Source: CAIJNA01 sp964516815 | GTDB lineage: Bacteria > Campylobacterota > Campylobacteria > Campylobacterales > Arcobacteraceae | NCBI GenBank assembly: GCA_964516815.1 | Contig: CAZEXK010000015.1 | Location: 1-36,258 of the forward strand | DNA: 36,258 nt | Direction: 5' to 3' | Part shown: one piece after another, positions 8,013-16,208 of the stretch | Layout of the letters: every line of letters starts with the position of its first letter | How positions within the stretch are numbered: the first letter of the stretch is position 1 | Program-made: the position numbers and the translations under genes | The notes under the pieces: model-generated | Seen by the model: only the letters and a program-made list of their open reading frames with translations | Told to the model about the DNA's origin: nothing | The model's database searches: none

Positions 8013-8963
8013 TTATTTCAATAGTTTTGCAATTTTAGCTTGTAATCTCATCCATGTACGGTGTTCCATTAAAGGAAATCCAGACCACTGTTTTTTTGAT
8101 TCTTTAATTGTTTTAGTAACTGCACTTTTAGCTGATATAGTAGTAAATGCAGCGATTTCCAAATGTCCGGCTACACCACTTTGAGCACCCATAATTACAT
8201 ATTCATTAAGTATTGATGAGCCAGCAAAACCACATTGTCCTGTGATGATACATCCTTTTTTTATTATACAATTATGTGCTATATGTACTAGATTATCTAT
8301 TCTAACTCCACTATGTATTTCAGTTGAATTAAAAGCTGCCCTATCTATAGAGGTATTTGACCCAATTTCAACATCATCAAATATTATTACATTACCATTT
8401 TGGTATATTTTTACATATTTTCCATTTTGATCTGGGGTAAACCCAAAACCATCACTACCTATGACTGTTCCACTATGAATTATAACATTAGTGCCTATCT
8501 TGCAATCAGAATAAATACTAACATTTGAATAAATGATACAATTATCACCTATACAAACATTATCACCTATAAAAGACCCTGGCATTATTGTTGTATTATT
8601 TCCAATTGTTGTATTTTTACCTATTGATACATTTTTCATTATTATAGTATCTTCTCCAATAATAGGATCCTTACCAGATGATATTATAAGCTCATTTGCA
8701 AAATATTTTGATGCATATGCTAAATTTAAATATGGATTATCACAAACCAAAGCAATGGTATTTTTAGGTACTTGGTTTTTTAATGACTCATGAACAAATA
8801 CAGCAGCTGCATTTGTATTTTCTAAATCACTTAAATATTTCTTATTTTCTAAAAAAGATATTTGAGTGCTTGATGCATCTTTTAATGTATTTAGTCCAGT
8901 AATATTAACATTACTTTTACAACTGATGTCTAAATTAGTACATAGAGTATTTAGATTAAGCAA
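8013..8963 (-). CDS. lpxD: UDP-3-O-acylglucosamine N-acyltransferase
   Basis: Third step of lipid A synthesis, adding a hydroxyacyl chain from ACP to the amino group of UDP-3-O-acyl-glucosamine. The N-terminal uridine-binding domain (about 1-100) is followed by a left-handed beta helix of hexapeptide repeats (about 101-275: VSIGKNTTIGNNTTI and similar). The catalytic His is expected at 230 in IAHNC. Length 316 aa is slightly short of the E. coli protein. The gene lies seven bases after ilvH and nine before ftsK, so an unrelated amino-acid and envelope operon is implied. Confidence 0.96.
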   Translation of the reverse strand: MLNLNTLCTNLDISCKSNVNITGLNTLKDASSTQISFLENKKYLSDLENTNAAAVFVHESLKNQVPKNTIALVCDNPYLNLAYASKYFANELIISSGKDPIIGEDTIIMKNVSIGKNTTIGNNTTIMPGSFIGDNVCIGDNCIIYSNVSIYSDCKIGTNVIIHSGTVIGSDGFGFTPDQNGKYVKIYQNGNVIIFDDVEIGSNTSIDRAAFNSTEIHSGVRIDNLVHIAHNCIIKKGCIITGQCGFAGSSILNEYVIMGAQSGVAGHLEIAAFTTISAKSAVTKTIKESKKQWSGFPLMEHRTWMRLQAKIAKLLK

Positions 8964-8969
8964 AGTAAT

Positions 8970-9467
8970 TTATTTCTCCATAGCAACAACACCAGATCTT
9001 ACAATTTCTATTGGGTTGTATATTTTTATTACTTTTATAAAATTAGTAATTCTCACAGGTGAATCTGTAGCTGATATAACTATTGCATCAGCTGTTACAT
9101 TTTGTATTGTACCATTGTATGCTTTGGCTAATACATCTATATCACTTAGATTCTCGCCCATTGGAATTTTTATTAAAACTGTATCTTTTTCTATGCAATT
9201 TTTATGTTCAATAACTTTTAAAATTGGAATTAATTTATTTAATTGCTTAACAATTTGATCAATTTTTCTTGAACTTCCAACAGTTACTATTGTAAATCTA
9301 GAATATTCACTGTCACCTATAGGAGCAACTGTTAAGCTATCTATATTGTATCCTCTTGCAGAAAAAAGGTTAGAAATTCTAGAAAGTACTGAATCTTCAT
9401 TTTGAACAATTAACGATATAACTTCTCTTTTTTCTTCAATGTCATAAAATTCTGACGCATTTTTCAT
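8970..9467 (-). CDS. ilvH: Acetolactate synthase small (regulatory) subunit
   Basis: A 165-aa protein with an N-terminal ACT domain (about 15-90: ISLIVQNEDSVLSRISNLFSARGYNIDSL) and a C-terminal ferredoxin-like domain. It binds valine and activates the catalytic subunit in isoleucine/valine/leucine synthesis. Its start shares one base with the ilvI stop, so the subunits are translationally coupled in a fixed ratio. Confidence 0.96.
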   Translation of the reverse strand: MKNASEFYDIEEKREVISLIVQNEDSVLSRISNLFSARGYNIDSLTVAPIGDSEYSRFTIVTVGSSRKIDQIVKQLNKLIPILKVIEHKNCIEKDTVLIKIPMGENLSDIDVLAKAYNGTIQNVTADAIVISATDSPVRITNFIKVIKIYNPIEIVRSGVVAMEK

Positions 9468-11203
9468 TACATAGATCCTTTTTTTAGAGGTTTATTTGTT
9501 TTTGTTGTTTTGTTTTCCGCTGGTGGCAATAATGTCATCTCATCAAGTGCATGTGCATTGGGTACCATAGGATAAACATTTTCTTCTCTTTCAATCATAA
9601 CTTCGATAAATGCAGTTTTTTTAGATGCAATAGAATCTTTTAATGCCGCATCAAATTCTTCTTTATTTGAAACTTTATATCCAATTCCACCCATAGATTC
9701 AACTAGCATTTTAAAATCTGCTTGTGTTTCTAAAACTGTTTCAGCCAATCTGCCCTCATAAAAAAATGTTTGCCATTGTCTTACCATACCTAAATAATTG
9801 TTATTTAAAATAATATTAATAACAGGTAAATTATACTGAGTCAAACAAATTACTTCTTGACAATTCATCATAATAGATCCATCACCCGTAAAGTTAATTG
9901 AAACTTTTTCAGGAAAAGCTCTTTTAACACCCATAGCATAAGGTAAACCAGCTCCCATAGTTCCAAGACCACCAGATGTTATCCATTGTCTTGGATAATT
10001 AAATGGATAAAATTGTGCTGCCCACATTTGGTGTTGTCCAACATCTGTAGAAATAATAGCATCATCACCAATTAATTCACCAGTTCGTTGTATTACCCAT
10101 TGTGGCTTTAACAATTCTGAATCTTCATAATAGGCTAAAGGTACATCTTTTTGATATTTATCTAAAGTACTTATCCAAGAAGAATAATCATTAAATTTAA
10201 ATTTTTTAGCTTCTATAATCATATCTTTCATTACACTAAGTAAATTACCAACTATTGGATAATTAACATGTACTATTTTACCAATATTTGCAGGGTCAAT
10301 ATCTACATGAATTATTTTAGCTTTTTTACCAAACTTATCAAGTCTTCCAGTAACTCTATCATCAAATCTAGCACCTAAAGAAATAATACAATCAGTATCA
10401 GTCATAGCCATATTAGCTGCATATTCTCCATGCATACCTAACATTCCAAACAATAAATCATTTTTACTACCCATAACACCTCTTGCCATTAATGTTTCAA
10501 CAGCAGGGATATTATATAACTCAGTAAATTCTCTTATTTCATCAGAACAATTAGCCAAAACAGCTCCACCACCAATATATAATAAAGGTTTACTAGAAGA
10601 AGCGATTGCTTCTATTGCTTTTTTAATTTGTCTTGTATTACCTTTTATTGTTGGTTTGTACGTTGGTAAATGAATCTCACTAGGATATTCAAAATTACAT
10701 AATTGTGCAGTAACATCCTTAGGTATATCAATATGAACAGGTCCAGGTCTTCCCGAACTAGCAAGATAAAACGCTTCTTTAATCACTCTTGCTAAATCTT
10801 TTACATCAGTTACTAAATAATTATGTTTTGTACATGGTCTAGAAATACCAACAGCATCAATTTCTTGAAAACCATCTGTACCAATAATTACATTTGGAAC
10901 TTGTCCACTAATACAAACTAAAGGAATAGAATCCATATAAGCAGTTGCAAGTCCAGTAACAGCATTTGTAAAACCAGGTCCAGATGTTACAATACAAACA
11001 CCAACTTTTCCACTTGCTCTTGCATATCCATCTGCAGCGTGTACTGCACCTTGTTCATGCTTAGTTAATATATGTTGAAAATAATTTTGCTTAAAAATTT
11101 CATCATAAACATTCATTATAGCACCACCTGGATACCCAAATACTACTTCGGTATTTTCAAGTTTTAACGCCTCTATTACTATTTTTGAACCTGTCACTTC
11201 CAC
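9467..11203 (-). CDS. ilvI: Acetolactate synthase large (catalytic) subunit
   Basis: TPP-dependent condensation of two pyruvates, or pyruvate and 2-oxobutyrate: the first common step of branched-chain amino acid synthesis. The catalytic Glu sits in TKHEQGAVHAADGYARASG, and the TPP/Mg motif GDGS with NN about 28 residues later is intact (GDGSIMMNC to LNNNYLG). The frame extends to an ATG at 11224, but GTG at 11203 is preceded by AGGAG with seven-base spacing and yields MEVTGSKIVIEAL; I prefer this start because the ATG lacks an RBS. The protein is then 578 aa. A -10 box lies at 11262-11267. No leader peptide for attenuation is visible in the short leader. Confidence 0.96.
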   Translation of the reverse strand: MEVTGSKIVIEALKLENTEVVFGYPGGAIMNVYDEIFKQNYFQHILTKHEQGAVHAADGYARASGKVGVCIVTSGPGFTNAVTGLATAYMDSIPLVCISGQVPNVIIGTDGFQEIDAVGISRPCTKHNYLVTDVKDLARVIKEAFYLASSGRPGPVHIDIPKDVTAQLCNFEYPSEIHLPTYKPTIKGNTRQIKKAIEAIASSSKPLLYIGGGAVLANCSDEIREFTELYNIPAVETLMARGVMGSKNDLLFGMLGMHGEYAANMAMTDTDCIISLGARFDDRVTGRLDKFGKKAKIIHVDIDPANIGKIVHVNYPIVGNLLSVMKDMIIEAKKFKFNDYSSWISTLDKYQKDVPLAYYEDSELLKPQWVIQRTGELIGDDAIISTDVGQHQMWAAQFYPFNYPRQWITSGGLGTMGAGLPYAMGVKRAFPEKVSINFTGDGSIMMNCQEVICLTQYNLPVINIILNNNYLGMVRQWQTFFYEGRLAETVLETQADFKMLVESMGGIGYKVSNKEEFDAALKDSIASKKTAFIEVMIEREENVYPMVPNAHALDEMTLLPPAENKTTKTNKPLKKGSM

Positions 11204-11261
11204 TTTTGTTCTCCTATATATCATCTTTTTAAAATTATATAAATTTATTTTTATGTTTGCG

Positions 11262-11267
11262 ATTATA
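11262..11267 (-). promoter_or_regulatory. Probable -10 box of the ilv operon
   Basis: TATAAT on the minus strand in the context CCCTATAATCGC, preceded by a T-rich stretch as is usual in Campylobacterota promoters. It places the start of transcription near 11255, about 50 bases before the GTG of ilvI. Confidence 0.6.
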
Positions 11268-11409
11268 GGGTAAAAAATATTAAATTAGTATAAGACCTAT
11301 ATAGTAACTACTTTAAATAATAAAATATCATTATAGTTTTAATATTTAAGCTTTATTTTTTTATATAAAAGATATACTTAAGTAATAAATAGACTAAAAA
11401 GGAGTAATT

Positions 11410-12132
11410 ATGGAAATTAATCATGTTAATAATAATCCCTTAAACGATATACAAAATGTTCAAAGTTCAGTACATCCTCAAAATGTTCAAAGACAAAATG
11501 TAAACGATGAAATACAATATCATAGCAATTCTTATGAGTTAGATACAAATGTTTCACCTAGAAGAAGTCAATTATCAAATGAATTAAATCAATTTATGCA
11601 TGATATTAGTGATGCTCAAGTACAATTATCAACTATTAGTGTTAAAAATGAAATACTAGATAATATTGCTTCATTATCTTTGAAAATCGATAAATCTAAA
11701 ACTTCTGAAGATATTAATCAACAATTACAACCTAGTGTTTTAGAACTCATACAAAAATATGATGACTTAGAGCAAAAAAATAAAATAAATGTTGATTTAG
11801 ATTCTTCTCATAAAAATTCAAATTTATCACAAACACTAAATGAAGGTTCTGTAAATATTCAAAGTATAAATCAAGCTATCTTAGAACAAAAAGAATCAAA
11901 TGAACAAAATAAAATAACTATTTCTGAAAATATTCAAGATATAAAAGAAAGAGCTATAGAAACAATAAACTCTGAAATAGCTAAAATAGAAGTACAAAAA
12001 CCATATCAAAATATTGATTTTGGTAAAAATGTTAGTGATTTTTCTTCATCAAATATAAACAATATAGTAGGTTCAGTAGCATTAACTCAAGCTAATGCTA
12101 TACCTGTACAAGCTCAAAAATTACTATCATAA
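11410..12132 (+). CDS. Flagellin-like protein with FlaC-like C-terminus
   Basis: A 240-aa, Asn/Gln/Ser-rich, mostly helical protein without signal peptide, Cys or Trp. Its last 40 residues (200-240: FGKNVSDFSSSN, then ALTQANAIPVQAQKLL) match the layout of flagellin C-terminal D0 helices and resemble, from memory, the end of Campylobacter FlaC. The central helix (about 68-122: QLSTISVKNEILDNIASL) also recalls the flagellin D1 region. The N-terminus (MEINHVNNNPLNDIQ) lacks a classical D0 helix. It stands alone with an AAGGAG RBS five bases before ATG, its own terminator, and no flagellar neighbours. Flagellin-related export through the flagellar apparatus is an inference; a structural filament role is unlikely given the degenerate N-terminus. 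Confidence 0.6.
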   Translation: MEINHVNNNPLNDIQNVQSSVHPQNVQRQNVNDEIQYHSNSYELDTNVSPRRSQLSNELNQFMHDISDAQVQLSTISVKNEILDNIASLSLKIDKSKTSEDINQQLQPSVLELIQKYDDLEQKNKINVDLDSSHKNSNLSQTLNEGSVNIQSINQAILEQKESNEQNKITISENIQDIKERAIETINSEIAKIEVQKPYQNIDFGKNVSDFSSSNINNIVGSVALTQANAIPVQAQKLLS

Positions 12133-12133
12133 T

Positions 12134-12166
12134 AAAAAGGTTTATTTAAATTTAATAAACCTTTTT
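12134..12166. terminator. Bidirectional terminator between the flagellin-like gene and pssA
   Basis: A perfect 13-bp stem (AAAAAGGTTTATT, 12134-12146, paired with 12154-12166) with a seven-base loop. It has T tracts on both strands, so it can end the plus-strand flagellin-like transcript and the minus-strand pssA operon. Confidence 0.88.
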
Positions 12167-12179
12167 ATTTTAATCATTC

Positions 12180-12758
12180 TTATAAATGTGGTATTTTTAT
12201 TTTTGAATTTAACATATATGCTATTAGTACCATTAAAGTTAAAACAATATATTCAGGTGATATTTCAAAAAAAGTTGGAATTAAATTAAAAGTAAATAAT
12301 AAATAAACAAGCCATAAAAGTATTGCTCCAAGTGGTGTTGGTATGCCTACAAAAAACTTACCTACTTCTCCTACATCAGCATCAATATTAAACTGAATAA
12401 GTCTTCTTAATCCAGATATCACATAAAATATTACAGAAAATACTATAAATGTCATACTTATAAATTCTTCTTTACCATCAATTACACCAAAATATATAAA
12501 CATAACAGGAACAAGAACAAAAGATAAAAAATCAGCATAAGAATCAAGTTGTATACCAAATTCAGTAGATAACTGATATTTTCTAGCAATTTTACCATCT
12601 ATAATATCAAACATACCTCCAAGCCATGCAAAAAGTGCAGCTGCAAAAAAATTCTGGTGCGTTAAAAAATACATAGCAATAATCCCAGATGCGATATTAA
12701 AAAATGTAACTATATTTGCTAAGTTGAAGTGATTATTTTTATCATATAAAAATGTCAT
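12180..12758 (-). CDS. pssA: CDP-diacylglycerol-serine O-phosphatidyltransferase
   Basis: Makes phosphatidylserine, precursor of phosphatidylethanolamine, at the inner membrane. The 192-aa protein has the complete CDP-alcohol phosphotransferase motif: D51, D54-G55, A58-R59, G68, D72 and D76 (FDIIDGKIARKY to GIQLDSYAD). Several membrane helices surround it. It belongs to the integral-membrane type of PS synthase, not the E. coli peripheral type. It is last in the minus-strand run, ten bases after the DUF523 gene. The next enzyme, Psd, is encoded separately at 24965-25777. Confidence 0.95.
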   Translation of the reverse strand: MTFLYDKNNHFNLANIVTFFNIASGIIAMYFLTHQNFFAAALFAWLGGMFDIIDGKIARKYQLSTEFGIQLDSYADFLSFVLVPVMFIYFGVIDGKEEFISMTFIVFSVIFYVISGLRRLIQFNIDADVGEVGKFFVGIPTPLGAILLWLVYLLFTFNLIPTFFEISPEYIVLTLMVLIAYMLNSKIKIPHL

Positions 12759-12768
12759 AAAATTCCTT

Positions 12769-13233
12769 TTATTTATTGTTTGCAGCTTTATACAAGCTTT
12801 TTATTTGGTTTTCATTAAATACTATTATACCATTGTTTTTTAGCATCTTTGCAGTAACTCCCATACCATCTATTAATGTACCATTAAAGTTACCATCATA
12901 AATTTTTTCATTTCCACATGATGGTGATTTTGATTTTAAAAGTGCATATTTTATGTTTAATTTATTGCATAAACTAAGTGCTATACTTGAACCTTTCATA
13001 AAATACTTTTCATTACTTATTCCTAGTTTACTTTCTATTTTTAAAGGATTTTGGCTTATTATTTCATTTGAATCTCGTGGAATAGTCATCCCTGAAGCTA
13101 CTTCTGGACATATATATTCTAAATCAAAAGTGTCTTTTAATTTATCAAATTCACAAATCATGCTATTTTTACCGTCATATCTTACATTTTCACCAGCTAA
13201 ACAAGCAGAAACTAATAGTTTTACTTTTTTCAA
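12769..13233 (-). CDS. DUF523 protein, TudS-like
   Basis: A 154-aa single-domain DUF523 protein. Its three conserved cysteines are in place: C11 (SACLAGENVRYDG), C42 (ICPEV) and C106 (KSKSPSCG). Characterised members (TudS, thiouracil desulfidase) use these to hold a [4Fe-4S] cluster that takes sulfur from a thiolated base; whether this one does is inference. The start is TTG, overlapping the ttcA-like stop as TTGA, so it is translationally coupled to a thiolation-family gene, which supports a sulfur-related role. No in-frame ATG is available upstream of the first Cys motif. Confidence 0.88.
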   Translation of the reverse strand: MKKVKLLVSACLAGENVRYDGKNSMICEFDKLKDTFDLEYICPEVASGMTIPRDSNEIISQNPLKIESKLGISNEKYFMKGSSIALSLCNKLNIKYALLKSKSPSCGNEKIYDGNFNGTLIDGMGVTAKMLKNNGIIVFNENQIKSLYKAANNK

Positions 13234-14036
13234 TTTTGCTCTATTTCATCATCTAAGTAATCATTATTAAAAAAAGTATTTGTGTGTATATTGCTAAATG
13301 CAGCTTTCATAGTTACAAAAATTTGTGGATTTTTTTCTTCTAGTGAAGCTAAAAACTCTTTAGTTTCTTGTCTTGCATGTGGTATTTTAATATCTACTCT
13401 CATAGCAGGACAAGATTCATCACCTATAACCCTTATTTCATTATCGCTTGCAAATGCTCTTAATTGTCTTTCTCTACAAAAAATCAAAGGTCGTATAACC
13501 ACCAAACCATTTTTAGCAGTATATTTAGGTGGCATTGAACGAAGAGAACCATTATAAAACATGTTCATAAAAAAGCTCTCCATAGCATCGTCAAGATGAT
13601 GTCCTAAGGCTAATTTGTTGTATCCGTTATCTAAAGCGTAAGTATATAAATAACCTCTTCTCATTCTACTAATAAAAGAACAAAAAGAAGAGTTTTTACG
13701 AATTTTTTCTTTACTTATATCAAATATTTGTGTATCTATTATTTCATGTTCAATATCATGTTCTTTACAATGATTTGCTAAAAATTCAATCTGTTCACCC
13801 ATTCCATAAGTAACAGTCACTGCTTTTAGTTCAAAATCAAATGGTGCTATTTTTTGTATTCGTTTTAGTGCATGTAATAATGTTAAAGAATCTTTTCCAC
13901 CAGAAAAACCTACAAGAATTTTATCTCCTTGCTTTATTAGTGAATATTTTGCATTTGTCCTACCTACATTAGATGATAGTTTTTTACTTATATTTAACAG
14001 TTTGTAATCCTTGCGACATCCAAGAACTAATACCAC
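13230..14036 (-). CDS. ttcA: TtcA-family tRNA thiolase-like ATP-pyrophosphatase
   Basis: A PP-loop protein of the TtcA/TilS group: SGGKDS at 45-50, ALGHHLDD at 143-150 and NMFYNGSLRSMPP at 158-170 follow E. coli TtcA closely. TtcA makes 2-thiocytidine at tRNA position 32 using a [4Fe-4S] cluster held by three Cys. Here the first is kept (C119) but the second position of the CxxC is Ile (CSFI), and the third can only be C209. Activity may therefore differ. The frame opens with GTG at 14036, deep in the upstream rhodanese gene and with no spaced RBS; a CTG at 14000 has AAGGA seven bases upstream. The true start is uncertain. Confidence 0.8.
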   Translation of the reverse strand: MVLVLGCRKDYKLLNISKKLSSNVGRTNAKYSLIKQGDKILVGFSGGKDSLTLLHALKRIQKIAPFDFELKAVTVTYGMGEQIEFLANHCKEHDIEHEIIDTQIFDISKEKIRKNSSFCSFISRMRRGYLYTYALDNGYNKLALGHHLDDAMESFFMNMFYNGSLRSMPPKYTAKNGLVVIRPLIFCRERQLRAFASDNEIRVIGDESCPAMRVDIKIPHARQETKEFLASLEEKNPQIFVTMKAAFSNIHTNTFFNNDYLDDEIEQN

Positions 14037-14337
14037 CTTTTAAATCATAAACATTACTATAGCCCATTTGTTCGCTTAAAAAATTTCCGATTGTTTTTGT
14101 TCTATTTGCATGTGCACAAATAAGTATAATAACTTGTTCTTTATTTTTTACGTGATTTTGAAGTACTTGCATCCATTTATCAATGTCATAAGCACCAGTA
14201 TCATCAAAAAATGTCAAAGGTATTGAATTTTTAATAATTCCTGTTGCTATAAATTCTTCTTCTCTTCTAACATCAAATGCTACTTCATTATTTTCTAGCA
14301 TCACTTCTAATTCTTCGTTATCTATTTCTTTAAACAT
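13984..14337 (-). CDS. Cytosolic rhodanese-domain protein
   Basis: A 117-aa single rhodanese domain with the active loop C74-AHAN-R79 (CAHANRT), intact for persulfide formation. There is no signal peptide (start MFKEIDNEELEVML), so it acts in the cytoplasm. It is very similar to the next gene upstream, which does carry a signal peptide; both share LTFFDD, YDI.KWM, CAHANRTKT and NVYDLKGGI. The 3' end overlaps the TtcA-like frame. Position suggests a sulfur donor for the TtcA-like enzyme; that is inference from context. Confidence 0.92.
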   Translation of the reverse strand: MFKEIDNEELEVMLENNEVAFDVRREEEFIATGIIKNSIPLTFFDDTGAYDIDKWMQVLQNHVKNKEQVIILICAHANRTKTIGNFLSEQMGYSNVYDLKGGISSWMSQGLQTVKYK

Positions 14338-14349
14338 ATTTAAATTCTC

Positions 14350-14766
14350 CTAATTTTTTTGTTTGTAAGGAACTGTTTTTTGTCCTTTATCTATCCATCC
14401 ATAGGCTATACCACCTTTTAAATCATATACATTTTTATACTTTAATGTTGTACTTAAAAAATCACCAAGTGTTTTTGTTCTGTTTGCATGAGCACAATAA
14501 ATTATAAATGGCTGTTCTTTTGTCTTGACAATTCTTACAAATTTATTCATCCACTTTGGAATATCATATTTATTATTTTCATCAAAAAAAGTTAAAGTAT
14601 GAGAGTTTTTTATAATTCCCAATTTCTTAAATTCATTTTCTCTTCTAATATCAATGACAACTACTCCATCTTTTTGCATTTTAATAAATTCTTTTTCATT
14701 TATTTCTATAAAGTTTGCTTCTAAAATATTTAAAGAAAAAAATATTAAAATAAATATATATTTCAT
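14350..14766 (-). CDS. Exported rhodanese-domain protein
   Basis: A 138-aa rhodanese with a hydrophobic signal sequence (residues 1-18, MKYIFILIFFSLNILEANF), so it is probably periplasmic. The active loop C91-AHAN-R96 is intact. It looks like a tandem duplicate of the cytosolic rhodanese 12 bases downstream, diverged mainly by the targeting sequence. Its ATG overlaps the rmuC stop region. It may relay sulfane sulfur in the envelope; the substrate is unknown. Confidence 0.9.
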   Translation of the reverse strand: MKYIFILIFFSLNILEANFIEINEKEFIKMQKDGVVVIDIRRENEFKKLGIIKNSHTLTFFDENNKYDIPKWMNKFVRIVKTKEQPFIIYCAHANRTKTLGDFLSTTLKYKNVYDLKGGIAYGWIDKGQKTVPYKQKN

Positions 14767-16151
14767 TATTGTACCTCATCTTTTATTTTTAAACTTTTTT
14801 TAGGATTTACACCCAATTTTTTAAATTCTTCACTTCTTTTCATCAAATTTCCATTGCCATGCGATAATTTTGAAAATGCACTATCATATGAATCTTTAGA
14901 TTTTTTGATACTTTTACCTAAATCTTCCATATCAATAACAAATCCTTCAAATTTATCATACATATCTGCTGCTTTTTTAGCAATTATTTTTGCATTTTGA
15001 TTTTGATCTTCATTTCTCCAAATGTTTTCAATAGTTCTTAGAGTTACAAATAAAGTAGATGGAGATACAAGCATGATATTATTTTTAAAGGCTTCATTAA
15101 ACAAATCATTGTTAGTATTAGAAGCTAACATAAAAGCACCTTCTATTGGTATAAACATAAGTACAAAGTCTAAAGAATTTACATCTTTTAAGTCTTCATA
15201 TTTTTTTTTGCTTAAATCTTTTATATGCGAACTTAACGATTTAAGCAATTCTTTTGTACCTATTTCTTTTTCATTTTTATCTTGTGCATTTACATATTTT
15301 AAATATCCATTTAAAGATACCTTAGAATCAATAATAATATCTTTTTTTTCTGGTAAATGTACTATAATATCTGGTCTTAATCTTTTTCCATCGTTACTAA
15401 CATAACTTCCTTGAACACTATACTCTTTACCTTCTTTTAATCCAGTTTGTTCCAATATTTTTGATAATATCATCTCACCCCAATCGCCTTGTGTTTTATT
15501 CTCACCTTTTAATGCTTTTGTTAGGTTCGTAGCATCATTGCTTATTTTTATATTTAATTCTTTTAAATATTTTATTTCATTGCTCAATGATACTCTTTGT
15601 TTTGTTTCTTCTGTGTATATGTCGTTTACTCTTGTATTAAATGAACTTAGTTGATCTTTAAAAGGTTTAAGTAGCATATTTATATTATCATTAGATTGTT
15701 TTTTATTTTCTGCAAAGATTTTACCAGCAAGATTTTCAAATTGTATTTTTAGTTTTTCCTCACTATTGTTTAACATCTCAAGTTTTTCATCCATAAATAA
15801 TTTTTGTTCACCTAGCTTAGTTGTTATTTGTGATATATAAGCTTTATCTTTATTTATAATATCTTGTAATTTCTTGTTTTCATCATCTTTATTTGACAAT
15901 ACATTTTCAAGCTTTGAGTATTGTTCTTTTTGAGATGCTAATAAATTGTTGTTATTTAAATTACTTTGATCAAATAATCTTTGATTACTTTCTTTTTGAA
16001 GATTTATCTGGTTTTGTAATGATGCTAGTTTTATATTAGCTTCATTTTGTATTGAATTAAAAATTACTTCATATTTATTTTTTACTACGTACCATGTAGC
16101 AATACTTGCTAATATAAACGATGCCAACCCTACTATAATTATAATATACAA
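14766..16151 (-). CDS. rmuC: DNA recombination protein RmuC
   Basis: A 461-aa protein with one N-terminal membrane helix (about 3-22), a long coiled coil (about 28-200) and a C-terminal PD-(D/E)XK-like RmuC domain (about 210-420: TQGDWGEMILSKILEQTGL, RPDIIVHLPEKKDIIIDSKVSL). RmuC limits inversions at short inverted repeats and has been linked to phage restriction in some bacteria. The DSKVS motif with the preceding Asp fits a nuclease core. It starts 57 bases after the M24 peptidase; the exported rhodanese follows directly. Confidence 0.94.
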   Translation of the reverse strand: MYIIIIVGLASFILASIATWYVVKNKYEVIFNSIQNEANIKLASLQNQINLQKESNQRLFDQSNLNNNNLLASQKEQYSKLENVLSNKDDENKKLQDIINKDKAYISQITTKLGEQKLFMDEKLEMLNNSEEKLKIQFENLAGKIFAENKKQSNDNINMLLKPFKDQLSSFNTRVNDIYTEETKQRVSLSNEIKYLKELNIKISNDATNLTKALKGENKTQGDWGEMILSKILEQTGLKEGKEYSVQGSYVSNDGKRLRPDIIVHLPEKKDIIIDSKVSLNGYLKYVNAQDKNEKEIGTKELLKSLSSHIKDLSKKKYEDLKDVNSLDFVLMFIPIEGAFMLASNTNNDLFNEAFKNNIMLVSPSTLFVTLRTIENIWRNEDQNQNAKIIAKKAADMYDKFEGFVIDMEDLGKSIKKSKDSYDSAFSKLSHGNGNLMKRSEEFKKLGVNPKKSLKIKDEVQ

Positions 16152-16208
16152 ATATTCATTCCTTTTTTCTTATAAGTTATTATATTTATTCTACAATTAA
16201 CAAGCATA

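Noticed and set aside
11225..11262. Attenuator/leader peptide for the ilv operon
   Set aside because: The leader is only about 50 bases and holds no Ile/Val/Leu-rich mini-ORF or terminator hairpin.
11347..11376. Sigma28 promoter for the flagellin-like gene
   Set aside because: TAAGCTTT and GATATA are present but the spacing (16 bases) and the missing GCC do not fit the consensus well enough.
12095..12289. 64-aa plus-strand ORF after the flagellin-like gene
   Set aside because: It runs through the terminator and into the antisense of pssA; composition is that of non-coding AT-rich DNA.
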